This document shows, one piece after another, positions 24,547 to 32,460 of a DNA stretch of 48,605 nt. Source of the stretch: Bacteroidales bacterium. GTDB taxonomy: Bacteria; Bacteroidota; Bacteroidia; Bacteroidales; UBA932. A program made the translations under genes and the position numbers. How positions within the stretch are numbered: the stretch's first letter is position 1; each line of letters opens with the position of its first letter. Under the pieces are notes generated by a model. The model made no database searches, had not been told where the DNA came from, and saw only the letters and a program-made list of their open reading frames with translations. Where the stretch lies: assembly GCA_011620605.1 (NCBI GenBank), contig WOYW01000003.1:1-48605 (forward strand), written 5' to 3'.

Positions 24547-25383
24547 ATGGAATACACGTATATCACTCCCCTGCAGGGGAGTTTGATAGTTACGGACGAT
24601 TTCCACAGCAGAGATTCGCTTCTCCGTAACAAAGATTTATACAAATTCATATGGGTTCGTGACGGATCAGTGGATATTGAGATAGATCATGTGGAAATAC
24701 ACCTGGAAAAAGACCAGGTGATTCCCTTATCTAATATACATCACATCACATTTACCGGCATTCAGGGTAAGTACGTATCCATTCTATTCAACAGCAATTT
24801 CTATTGTATTTTCAAATCTGACAACGAAGTTTCATGCAACGGGTTCCTGTTTACCGGTTATTCCTATCCCATGCGTATGCCATTAAGTGTCTCTCAGTCA
24901 GAAACACTGGAAAGGATCATTCAGGATATTAACAGGGAGTCTCAAGAAAATGACTCTCTGAAAGAAGAGATGCTGCGTTTGCACCTGAAACGTTTTATTA
25001 TTGTCTGTACACGCATAGCGCGGGACACATTTGCCCCGGATCCCGGAAATGAAACAACATTTTACCTCTTTCGTCAGTTCTTTACACTGGTAGACAGGCA
25101 TTACAAAGAAATGAAAAAAGTTAAGGATTATGCAGATATTCTTAACCGTTCTCCAAAAACTCTGACGAATCTTTTTGCCCTAAACAATTTACCATCACCT
25201 TTGCATTTCATTCATGAACGTATACTGGCAGAAGCAAAACGCCTGTTACTGTACAGTAATAAAAACGCTAAAGAAATTTCCGATATGCTGGGCTTTGATG
25301 ACATGGCTTCATTCAGTCGTTTTTTCAGAAGAGCTTCAGGAAAAAGCATTACTGAATTCCGTAACAAAAATATACTGTTATGA
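24547..25383 (+). CDS. AraC family transcriptional regulator
   Basis: This 278-residue regulator has an N-terminal cupin-like sensor region (about 1-150). The C-terminal double helix-turn-helix runs from about 185, with KVKDYADILNRSPKTLTNLF, then RLLLYSNKNAKEISDMLGF and DDMASFSRFFRRASGKSITEFR as the AraC signature. It overlaps the following lipocalin gene as ATGA, so that lipocalin is co-expressed with its probable regulator. The signal sensed is unknown. Confidence 0.88.
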   Translation: MEYTYITPLQGSLIVTDDFHSRDSLLRNKDLYKFIWVRDGSVDIEIDHVEIHLEKDQVIPLSNIHHITFTGIQGKYVSILFNSNFYCIFKSDNEVSCNGFLFTGYSYPMRMPLSVSQSETLERIIQDINRESQENDSLKEEMLRLHLKRFIIVCTRIARDTFAPDPGNETTFYLFRQFFTLVDRHYKEMKKVKDYADILNRSPKTLTNLFALNNLPSPLHFIHERILAEAKRLLLYSNKNAKEISDMLGFDDMASFSRFFRRASGKSITEFRNKNILL

Positions 25384-25925
25384 TAGCATTCAGACACCTT
25401 AATCTTTTGTTTTTATTCATTTTAAGTGCCTTGATATTTACAAACTGCGGTGAAAGCAGGGTTTATAATATGGAGGACAAAGCTGTTAAAGAGATCAATA
25501 TTGATTATTTTATGGGCAACTGGCACCAGGTGGCACTTCTATGCCAAGAGAAAAAAAGCAACCTGGCAGCAGTTACCCTGGAGGCTTCCATGGATTCCAA
25601 AGGCATCATCCATTTAAACCTGAAAAGACATAAATTTACTCCCTACGGTCCTGCAAGAGAACTAACAGGTAAAGGAAAATGGAATGAAAAAAAGCCCGGG
25701 ATAATCAGGAATACTTTCTTTCTGAATTTTTACCGGGATTATTATATCCTCCATGCGGAAGAGGATTATTCGGTTACCATCATAAGTAACCACATGGGAA
25801 CAAGACTGTATGTCTTGTCACGACATCCTTCATTATCTTCAGATGAGGTCGAATCTATAAGAAACAAGGTCCAGGAACTAGGGTATGATCCCGGGAATTT
25901 ATGCTGGGCTGAAACTTATTTTTGA
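25380..25925 (+). CDS. Lipocalin-like lipoprotein, second copy
   Basis: The 181-residue lipoprotein has a signal ending at the lipobox IFTNC (Cys23). The lipocalin GxW element appears as YFMGNWHQVALLCQ. The C-terminal RNTFFLNFYRDYYILHAEEDYSVTIIS and VRNKVQELGYDPGNLCW-type blocks parallel those of the lipocalin at 23487. It differs from Blc by Gln in place of Glu after the Trp and by an extra basic strand region. It probably binds a hydrophobic ligand at the outer membrane. The last 10 bp overlap the convergent phosphohexomutase gene. Confidence 0.78.
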   Translation: MIAFRHLNLLFLFILSALIFTNCGESRVYNMEDKAVKEINIDYFMGNWHQVALLCQEKKSNLAAVTLEASMDSKGIIHLNLKRHKFTPYGPARELTGKGKWNEKKPGIIRNTFFLNFYRDYYILHAEEDYSVTIISNHMGTRLYVLSRHPSLSSDEVESIRNKVQELGYDPGNLCWAETYF

Positions 25926-27640
25926 AACAATTCGTTTAGTGCAAACAGTTTCTCATCCAGCGAACGGCTTATCTGCTCAAACAGGCCTTCAGAAGTCACT
26001 TCAGCCCTTACACCATAATAATACTTTATCTTGGGTTCCGTCCCGGAAGGTCTGACCGTCACTATAGTATTATCGGCACAGACAAATTGCAGCACATCGG
26101 ATCCCGGCAGGTTGATCTCATATCTCAGGTCACTTACCAGATCTACCGTTTCCCTCTTCTTGTAATCGTGAAATAACACAACTTCAGATCCCAGAAGCCG
26201 GGAAGGAAAATCTTCCCTGTAACGGTTCATTATGGCCCTGATCTTCTCCATCCCGTCTTTTCCCTTTAGTGTTACTGAGACCATTCGTTCTTTGAAGAAC
26301 CCGAATCGCAGGTATACTTCCCGCATCATATCATAAAGCGTTTTTCCTTTTGAGGCCGCCCAACAGGCAACTTCCGCGGCCAAAGCGCAGGTTACAACGG
26401 CATCCTTGTCTCTTACATATTGGCCAACATTAAAACCGTAGCTCTCCTCACCTCCGCAAATAAATACTTTCCTGCCTTCGTTTTTCCGGATCACTTCGGC
26501 AATATATTTAAACCCGGTAAGCACATTATAACAGGCAACTCCGTAGTGATCGGCTATGGATTTCAGAAGGTCACTTGTTACTATAGTCTTGACAATATAC
26601 TCGTTTCCTTTCAGACGTTTTGACTCTTTCCATTTCTCCAGTAAATAATACGTCAACAGGGCAGCTGTCTGATTTCCGTTCAGTAATTCTATCTGGCCGG
26701 CGGGATTCCTGACGGCTATCCCCACCCTGTCAGCATCCGGGTCGGTAGCCATTACCAATTGGGCTCCTGTCTGCTCCGCTTTTTCAATAGCCAGCTTTAA
26801 GGCAGCCGGTTCTTCCGGGTTGGGAGATACCACCGTTGGAAAATTACCATCCGTCAAATCCTGTTCAGGAACATGAAAAACATTTGTGAAGCCCATTCTT
26901 TCAAGAGCTTTGGGAACAAGATGCACTCCCGTACCATGCAGTGGCGTATAAACCATTTTCATATTCCGGAATGCTTCAATAGCCTCAGGACTCAAACTGA
27001 TCAGGCTTAAAATGCTATCCAGGTACAACGTATCCGATTCCTCCCCCAACATTACGATTTTTCCTTTTCCACCGGTAAATTTCACCATAGAGGGAATAAC
27101 AATTTTTTGAACTTCTTCAATGATCATTACATCCCGGGGAGCAACCACCTGGGCCCCGTCATTGCCGTATACTTTATACCCGTTGTACTCTTTGGGATTA
27201 TGGCTGGCCGTGATCATAACCCCTATATTACACTTATGATGCCTGACCGTAAAACTCAATTGTGGAGTGGGCCTGAGGGTATCGTAAAGGTATACCGTAA
27301 AATCATTGGCCGCCAGAACCTCCGCAGTGATCCGCGCAAACTCCGGGGATTGATTTCTGCAATCATAAGCAATGGCAGCCTTATAAGGTCCGGCTTCGTT
27401 CTTTTTTACGAAATCCGCCAATCCCTGTGTAACCATCCCCACCGTATACCGGTTCATCCTGTTTGTACCGACTCCCATTATACCCCGTAATCCTCCTGTC
27501 CCGAATTCCAGGTTTTTGTAAAACGAATCTTCCAGTATCACAGGATCTTCTTCTATCAGCCTGATCACTTCATTACGCGTTTGCTTATCGAAAGACGGTT
27601 CCAGCCATTCCCGGGCTTTTTCCACAATACTCTGTTCCAT
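25916..27640 (-). CDS. Phosphoglucomutase/phosphomannomutase (alpha-D-phosphohexomutase)
   Basis: The 574-residue cytosolic enzyme interconverts hexose 1- and 6-phosphates. The phosphoserine is Ser146 in TASHNPKEYNGYKVYG, the metal loop DPDADRVGIA lies near 300, GGEESYGF recognises the sugar, and RPSGTEPKIKYYYG near the end binds phosphate. Length and motifs fit the long PGM2-like group common in Bacteroidota and Firmicutes. It is 6 bp downstream of rmlD and probably supplies sugar 1-phosphate for nucleotide-sugar synthesis. Confidence 0.93.
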   Translation of the reverse strand: MEQSIVEKAREWLEPSFDKQTRNEVIRLIEEDPVILEDSFYKNLEFGTGGLRGIMGVGTNRMNRYTVGMVTQGLADFVKKNEAGPYKAAIAYDCRNQSPEFARITAEVLAANDFTVYLYDTLRPTPQLSFTVRHHKCNIGVMITASHNPKEYNGYKVYGNDGAQVVAPRDVMIIEEVQKIVIPSMVKFTGGKGKIVMLGEESDTLYLDSILSLISLSPEAIEAFRNMKMVYTPLHGTGVHLVPKALERMGFTNVFHVPEQDLTDGNFPTVVSPNPEEPAALKLAIEKAEQTGAQLVMATDPDADRVGIAVRNPAGQIELLNGNQTAALLTYYLLEKWKESKRLKGNEYIVKTIVTSDLLKSIADHYGVACYNVLTGFKYIAEVIRKNEGRKVFICGGEESYGFNVGQYVRDKDAVVTCALAAEVACWAASKGKTLYDMMREVYLRFGFFKERMVSVTLKGKDGMEKIRAIMNRYREDFPSRLLGSEVVLFHDYKKRETVDLVSDLRYEINLPGSDVLQFVCADNTIVTVRPSGTEPKIKYYYGVRAEVTSEGLFEQISRSLDEKLFALNELFQK

Positions 27641-27646
27641 ATGTGT

Positions 27647-28501
27647 TCAAATTATGTTTTCAATTCCTTCCTGCCAGTGGGGCACCGTGACCCCGGTTAA
27701 CTGACTTATCTTTTGCGGACTCATGACGGTATAAACCGGTCTGGGAGCACCTTCCATGTAACCGGTTTCAACCGGTAAAACGGGAACCGGGAAAAAGGCA
27801 GGATCCTTTTGCCTGATCAGATCCCGTACATTCAGTGCAAAAACGTACCGGCTGCAACCTCCTCCCGAATTGGTATAGTGAAACAAACCCGATTCAATGC
27901 GGTCCTTCATGAGACAGAATAAAGCATTCACAAGATCCGGAGCATAGGTTGGGGAGTTCTTTTGAAATGCATCTACGTACAACGGCCCGGTTTGGTTTCT
28001 GAGCAAACCAGGTACGGCTGCCAGAAAATTCCGCGAATGCCGGGAATACACCCAACTGGTGCGTACTACAACCCCCCTGGGATAGGCCAGCACCTTCAAT
28101 TCACCTGCCCTTTTGGATGCCCCGTATACGTTTACGGGGGAAGTCTTATCTTCCTCTGTATAGGGTTTGTCTTTCTGCCCGTCAAAAACATAATCCGTGG
28201 ATAAATGGATCAGTACGGTTCGTGTCTTTTCACATGCCTTTATCATCCCCTCCAGACAGTCTGCATTTAACAGGTATGCCATACGCGGATCTTCTTCCGC
28301 CTTGTCCACATGTGTGAAGGCAGCCGTGTTGATCACATAATCCGGTTTTTCGTGCAAAAAACAGGACATAACAGCACGGGGGTCCATTATGTCAAGCTGC
28401 TCCCGTGAAAATGCCGCTAATTCCGTGTCAGCCCTGTCAGCGGCCATCTTACGCACTATAGAACCAACACCGCCGTGTGCTCCTGTGAGAACCACTTTCA
28501 T
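27647..28501 (-). CDS. rmlD: dTDP-4-dehydrorhamnose reductase (RmlD-like)
   Basis: The 284-residue extended SDR has the cofactor loop GAHGGVG (7-13), the RmlD-type INTAAFTHVDKAEED and STDYVFDGQKDKPYTEED, and catalytic Tyr126 and Lys130 (YGASK). The last step of dTDP-L-rhamnose synthesis is its usual role, but rmlA, rmlB and rmlC are absent here. A reductase for another nucleotide sugar is therefore possible. It starts 5 nt from a -7 box and is divergent from the glycosyltransferase. Confidence 0.85.
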   Translation of the reverse strand: MKVVLTGAHGGVGSIVRKMAADRADTELAAFSREQLDIMDPRAVMSCFLHEKPDYVINTAAFTHVDKAEEDPRMAYLLNADCLEGMIKACEKTRTVLIHLSTDYVFDGQKDKPYTEEDKTSPVNVYGASKRAGELKVLAYPRGVVVRTSWVYSRHSRNFLAAVPGLLRNQTGPLYVDAFQKNSPTYAPDLVNALFCLMKDRIESGLFHYTNSGGGCSRYVFALNVRDLIRQKDPAFFPVPVLPVETGYMEGAPRPVYTVMSPQKISQLTGVTVPHWQEGIENII

Positions 28502-28506
28502 AATAA

Positions 28507-28514
28507 CAAAGATA
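28507..28514 (-). promoter_or_regulatory. -7 box TATCTTTG for rmlD
   Basis: This exact TAnnTTTG match on the minus strand lies 5 nt before the ATG at 28501. Confidence 0.65.
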
Positions 28515-28533
28515 TTAAAAATGAAGATTCAAG

Positions 28534-28544
28534 GTACCCGGTAC
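28534..28544. promoter_or_regulatory. Short dyad GTACC-C-GGTAC between rmlD and the glycosyltransferase
   Basis: This perfect 11-bp palindrome around one base is located between the two divergent -7 boxes. It is short enough to be chance; its value is its position. Confidence 0.25.
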
Positions 28545-28550
28545 TTTGCT

Positions 28551-28558
28551 TATCTTTG
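28551..28558 (+). promoter_or_regulatory. -7 box TATCTTTG for the glycosyltransferase gene
   Basis: This exact TAnnTTTG match lies 7 nt before the ATG at 28566, the same spacing as the arginine leader ORF. Confidence 0.6.
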
Positions 28559-28565
28559 CAGACAG

Positions 28566-30107
28566 ATGCCCGTTATGCCAAAAGATTACAAAAAACAAAT
28601 GACACTTCTCCTGGCCGTTTCACTGTTGGTCAGATGTATTGTCGCTGCCTTGACAGAACTGGGAAACGACGAGGTGTATTATTGGACTTATGCCGCATTC
28701 CCCGACTGGAGTCATTTTGATCATCCTCCCATGGTCGGGTGGATCATACAATTGTTTACTTTAAATCTCCGATGGGATTCCGCTTTTGCGCTTCGTCTGC
28801 CTGCCCTGATCCTGGGAACGTTCAATACGTGGATGATCTACCGCCTGGGAATACTCATAAAAACCCCCCGGACTGGTTGGTATGCCGCCCTGCTCCATAC
28901 AGGATCACTCTATGCCACCATTCTGGCAGGTACTTTTATCCTTCCAGATACGCCTTTGAGTACTTTTTACCTTATTTCCCTGTATTTCATGTTTAAAGCC
29001 TGCGGATTGGGTTCCCAGAACAAAAATGACCCGGAACCTTTATTTTTTTTACCGGCCGGTGTTTTTACGGGACTGGCCATGCTTAGTAAATATACCGGGG
29101 TTTTTCTATGGGCGGGAACGTTCCTTTTTGTTCTTTTTTACCGGAGGAGTCTCTTTAAAAATCTATATTTCTGGCTGGGTATACTAGTCTCTGCATTTCT
29201 GTTTTTACCGGTCGTTATCTGGAACCTGACCCAGGATTATTCCAGTTTTGCTTTTCACTCCGGACGCATCTCCTTTTTTGGAGAAGGCATCAAACCTTTC
29301 CTTTTCGGAAGGGAGATCATTGGGGAATTTTTATACAACAACCCGGTTAATTTTATACTTATCATTTGGGCTATCCTGTCTGTTAGCCCGGTTACAACGG
29401 GCACAAAACGGATGATTCTTTTACAATCCGTCCCGATGATAATAATCTTTTTGTTCTTTTCACTCTTCAGGGAGACCCTGCCTCACTGGAGCGCTCCTGC
29501 TTTTTATCCCCTGATCCTTCTGGCCGCTGCTGCCGCCGATGTCCGTTCAATAGAACGGCCTCTAAAGGCTTCAGTAGCGTTTCTGACTGTAGTCGTTATT
29601 GTAGGTATATTCCAGATACAGACAGGCTTTATCCCCCTTACGCCTCCATCTTCTGCTGTAGAAGGATCTGAAGCAGACCCGCAGAGAGAACTCGGCAGAA
29701 ATGATTTTTCCCTGGATATGTACGGATGGAAACAACTGGGAGATCGTTTTACCGTTGTTAGCCGGGAACAGGAAAAACTCTACAGGGAATCAAACGGAGA
29801 CAAAGGCATGCCCGGGGAAAGTGCCATTCTGGCGCACCGCTGGTTTCCCGCAGCACACCTGGATTATTACGTGGCCCGGCCTTCCGGTACGGTAGTAAAA
29901 ACAAAGGGTCCCGTTGAAAGGACCCATAAATACGATCAGATCACAAGACTCAGAGGGGGTATCGCTCCCGGGGAAAAGCTTTTTTATATTGAATCAAGCC
30001 GTTTCCCCGAACAGCTTTCCAATACAATTCCTCTGGATACTTTCTTTGTGCACCGGAACGGAAAACCCGTGATCCGTTATGTGCTCCACTGTATCACAGA
30101 AGAATGA
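28566..30107 (+). CDS. GT39/ArnT-type membrane glycosyltransferase
   Basis: This 513-residue protein has about 11 membrane segments. The catalytic first periplasmic loop is ELGNDEVYYW...FDHPPMVGW; its acidic DE pair and HPP are typical of GT39/GT83 dolichol- or undecaprenyl-phosphate-sugar transferases. It would move a sugar from a lipid carrier onto an acceptor on the outer face of the inner membrane. The long upstream frame was trimmed to 28566, just after the promoter box. A second ATG at 28575 is possible. The soluble tail (about 375-513) lacks a recognised motif. Confidence 0.85.
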   Translation: MPVMPKDYKKQMTLLLAVSLLVRCIVAALTELGNDEVYYWTYAAFPDWSHFDHPPMVGWIIQLFTLNLRWDSAFALRLPALILGTFNTWMIYRLGILIKTPRTGWYAALLHTGSLYATILAGTFILPDTPLSTFYLISLYFMFKACGLGSQNKNDPEPLFFLPAGVFTGLAMLSKYTGVFLWAGTFLFVLFYRRSLFKNLYFWLGILVSAFLFLPVVIWNLTQDYSSFAFHSGRISFFGEGIKPFLFGREIIGEFLYNNPVNFILIIWAILSVSPVTTGTKRMILLQSVPMIIIFLFFSLFRETLPHWSAPAFYPLILLAAAAADVRSIERPLKASVAFLTVVVIVGIFQIQTGFIPLTPPSSAVEGSEADPQRELGRNDFSLDMYGWKQLGDRFTVVSREQEKLYRESNGDKGMPGESAILAHRWFPAAHLDYYVARPSGTVVKTKGPVERTHKYDQITRLRGGIAPGEKLFYIESSRFPEQLSNTIPLDTFFVHRNGKPVIRYVLHCITEE

Positions 30108-30119
30108 GACCCGTAACGA

Positions 30120-32357
30120 TCAGAGTTCAACCGTGGCAAACAGCGTATCCACCATCACGGTGAATGTTCCGGGCTCTATCTTCCATTTTCCGTCAGCTCC
30201 CCAGAATTTCAACTGATCTTCCTGTACCTTAAGCTTTACTGTTTTTGTTTCTCCGGGTTCCAGGCTGACTTTGGAAAACGCTTTCAGCTCCTTAACAGGT
30301 CTGGTCATGGAGGCATAATCATCCCGCATAAACAGCAACACGATCTCTTCTCCAGCACGTGAACCCGTATTTGTAACATTTACAGATACTTCCATGGCTC
30401 CGTCTTTAAAATCACCAGCCTGCAAATTTGCGTATTCGTATGTTGTATAAGACAGTCCGTATCCGAATTCGTACAGGGGCAAGGGATCTTCCATAACTAT
30501 GGGATGGAAATAATGCGAAGGCATGTGGTTGTATACCGAAAGAATATTACCGGTGGATCTTGGGAAAGTGACAGGCAGTTTTCCGGAGGGATTTACGTGA
30601 CCGTAAAGTATCTCGGCAAGGGCTATGCCGCCTTTCATACCGGGTTCCCAAGCTTCCACCAAAGCATCGGCCTGCTCTGCGATCCATTCTACGGCCAGTG
30701 GGTGTCCGTTATTCAGCACCACTATGCAAGGCTTCCCGCTGTCCAGGATGTTGCGGACCAATTCTTCCTGGAGTCCGGGCAGGCGCAGGTTACCCCGCTC
30801 CACATCTTCCCCGGACGTTTTATTGTTCCAGTCCTTGCGGTTCACGTATTCTCCCACAAACACAATATTCAGATCGGCACGGCTGGCCATAACCCCGGCG
30901 CGACGTATTTTTTCGGGATCCATATACCGGATAGATTCTCCCTGGTCCAGAAAAGTAAAACGTGTGGCGGGAGCCACCGTCTTCAGCCCCTCCAGGAAGG
31001 TTACCACATTTTCTTCGGGTTGCGGGAAGGTCCAGTCTCCCATGATCCCCTGGGAATCGGCATTGGGTCCGGTCACAAAAACGTTTTTATATTTTTCTCC
31101 GTCTGTCAGGGGCAATATCCCGTTATTTTCAAGAAGAACTATACTTTTACGGGCAGCATCCAAAGAAGTCTGCACATGTTCTTCTTTCAAAAGAACCTGG
31201 TCAACTGCAGATTCCTCAAAGAAAGGATCTTCAAACAGGCCCAGACGGAATTTCATTTCCAGTATCCTTCTGCACGATTGATCGATCCTGGATTCAGGGA
31301 CCACTCCGTCTTCCACGAGTTTCATCATGGCCGGGACAAAAGCGGGACCGTGCATATGCATATCCATTCCTGCCATTACAGACCGGGCGTAGGCATCTTC
31401 AACAGAAACGGCTGTACGGTGCAGGTCATAAATATGTTCCATATCCATCCAGTCGCTCACCACAAAACCCTTAAACCCCATTTCATCCATGAGTACATCC
31501 TGCATCAGCCAGTTATGGGCATGACAGGGTATCCCACCGAGTTCATTATGTGCCATCATAAAAGTTAGTGCCCCGGCATCCACGCATGCCTTAAACGGTG
31601 GGAAAAAGACTTCCCGCAATGTTCTTTCCGAGACGTCGTTCGGCGCCCCGTTCGTGCCATTTACAGGCTGGGATCCTCCCACAAAATGCTTGGCACAGGC
31701 GAGCACCAGGTTTTTCTCCAGGCCGTCATCTCCCTGGAATCCTTTTACAGCAGCCTCTCCCATCAGGGATACCAGGTATGGGTCCTCTCCAAATGTTTCG
31801 CCCACCCTGCCCCATCTCTGGTCCCGCGCCACCTCAACATTGGGAGCAAATGTCCAGTGCATCCCGATGGCACGCATTTCCAATGCGGTCTGCCGGGAAG
31901 AAACATATACCAGCTCCGGATCAAAAGTGGATGCAATTCCTATTGACGTGGGGTAGACGGTCGTACCGCTTACCAGGGCACATCCGTGTACTGCGTCTAT
32001 CCCCATTAACAAGGGTATGCGAAGCCTTGATTCCATTGTCAGTTTTTGCAGTTCATTAGCCTCTCCTATCGTGACCGAGTGTAGAAAGGATCCGATCTTT
32101 CCATCCCTGGCCATTTGCGCGATATCTTCTTTCAAAAAACCGGGATAAAACGCCTGGGATTCATCAATATGATTCAATCCCACACACTGATTCATCTGAC
32201 CGATCTTTTCTTCGAGTGTCATTCTTTTCATCAGGTCGGCCACGCGCTTTTCCATGCTCAAATCAGGGTTCAAATAAGGGGGATTCTCCCCGGAACCGTC
32301 CGAACAGGAAGTGGCAAAAAACAAAGCTGTTATAAATAAAAAAGTTTTTCCTTTCAT
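30120..32357 (-). CDS. GH3 family beta-glucosidase-like lipoprotein
   Basis: The 745-residue lipoprotein has a lipobox FFATSC (Cys18). The GH3 N-terminal barrel has RWGRVGETFGEDPYL (181-195), KHFVGG (223-228) and the nucleophile Asp302 in GFVVSDWMDME. The alpha/beta domain follows (about 400-600), then a C-terminal FN3-like domain. Architecture matches BglX. It would remove terminal beta-linked glucose, xylose or related residues at the cell surface or in the periplasm. It diverges from the mannan genes, sharing their 103-bp upstream region, so co-regulation is likely. The start at 32357 replaces an upstream ATG lacking a signal. Confidence 0.92.
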   Translation of the reverse strand: MKGKTFLFITALFFATSCSDGSGENPPYLNPDLSMEKRVADLMKRMTLEEKIGQMNQCVGLNHIDESQAFYPGFLKEDIAQMARDGKIGSFLHSVTIGEANELQKLTMESRLRIPLLMGIDAVHGCALVSGTTVYPTSIGIASTFDPELVYVSSRQTALEMRAIGMHWTFAPNVEVARDQRWGRVGETFGEDPYLVSLMGEAAVKGFQGDDGLEKNLVLACAKHFVGGSQPVNGTNGAPNDVSERTLREVFFPPFKACVDAGALTFMMAHNELGGIPCHAHNWLMQDVLMDEMGFKGFVVSDWMDMEHIYDLHRTAVSVEDAYARSVMAGMDMHMHGPAFVPAMMKLVEDGVVPESRIDQSCRRILEMKFRLGLFEDPFFEESAVDQVLLKEEHVQTSLDAARKSIVLLENNGILPLTDGEKYKNVFVTGPNADSQGIMGDWTFPQPEENVVTFLEGLKTVAPATRFTFLDQGESIRYMDPEKIRRAGVMASRADLNIVFVGEYVNRKDWNNKTSGEDVERGNLRLPGLQEELVRNILDSGKPCIVVLNNGHPLAVEWIAEQADALVEAWEPGMKGGIALAEILYGHVNPSGKLPVTFPRSTGNILSVYNHMPSHYFHPIVMEDPLPLYEFGYGLSYTTYEYANLQAGDFKDGAMEVSVNVTNTGSRAGEEIVLLFMRDDYASMTRPVKELKAFSKVSLEPGETKTVKLKVQEDQLKFWGADGKWKIEPGTFTVMVDTLFATVEL

Positions 32358-32385
32358 AGATATACAAATTATATGCGTCGGATAG

Positions 32386-32393
32386 CAAATGTA
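32386..32393 (-). promoter_or_regulatory. -7 box TACATTTG for the GH3 gene
   Basis: This exact TAnnTTTG match lies 28 nt upstream of the start at 32357, giving a normal short leader. Confidence 0.45.
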
Positions 32394-32448
32394 GCCAATT
32401 TTATGTGTTTTGGATAAAAAAAGCAAAGGATATCAGGGCAAAAGACGT

Positions 32449-32456
32449 TAAATTTA
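32449..32456 (+). promoter_or_regulatory. Near-match -7 box TAAATTTA for the esterase operon
   Basis: It differs from TAnnTTTG at the last base and ends 4 nt before the ATG at 32461. No clear -33 element is visible. Confidence 0.35.
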
Positions 32457-32460
32457 CATC

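Noticed and set aside
30504-31568. 354-codon open frame on the plus strand
   Set aside because: It lies wholly inside the GH3 gene on the opposite strand. Its residue composition is not protein-like, and GH3 motifs are complete on the minus strand.
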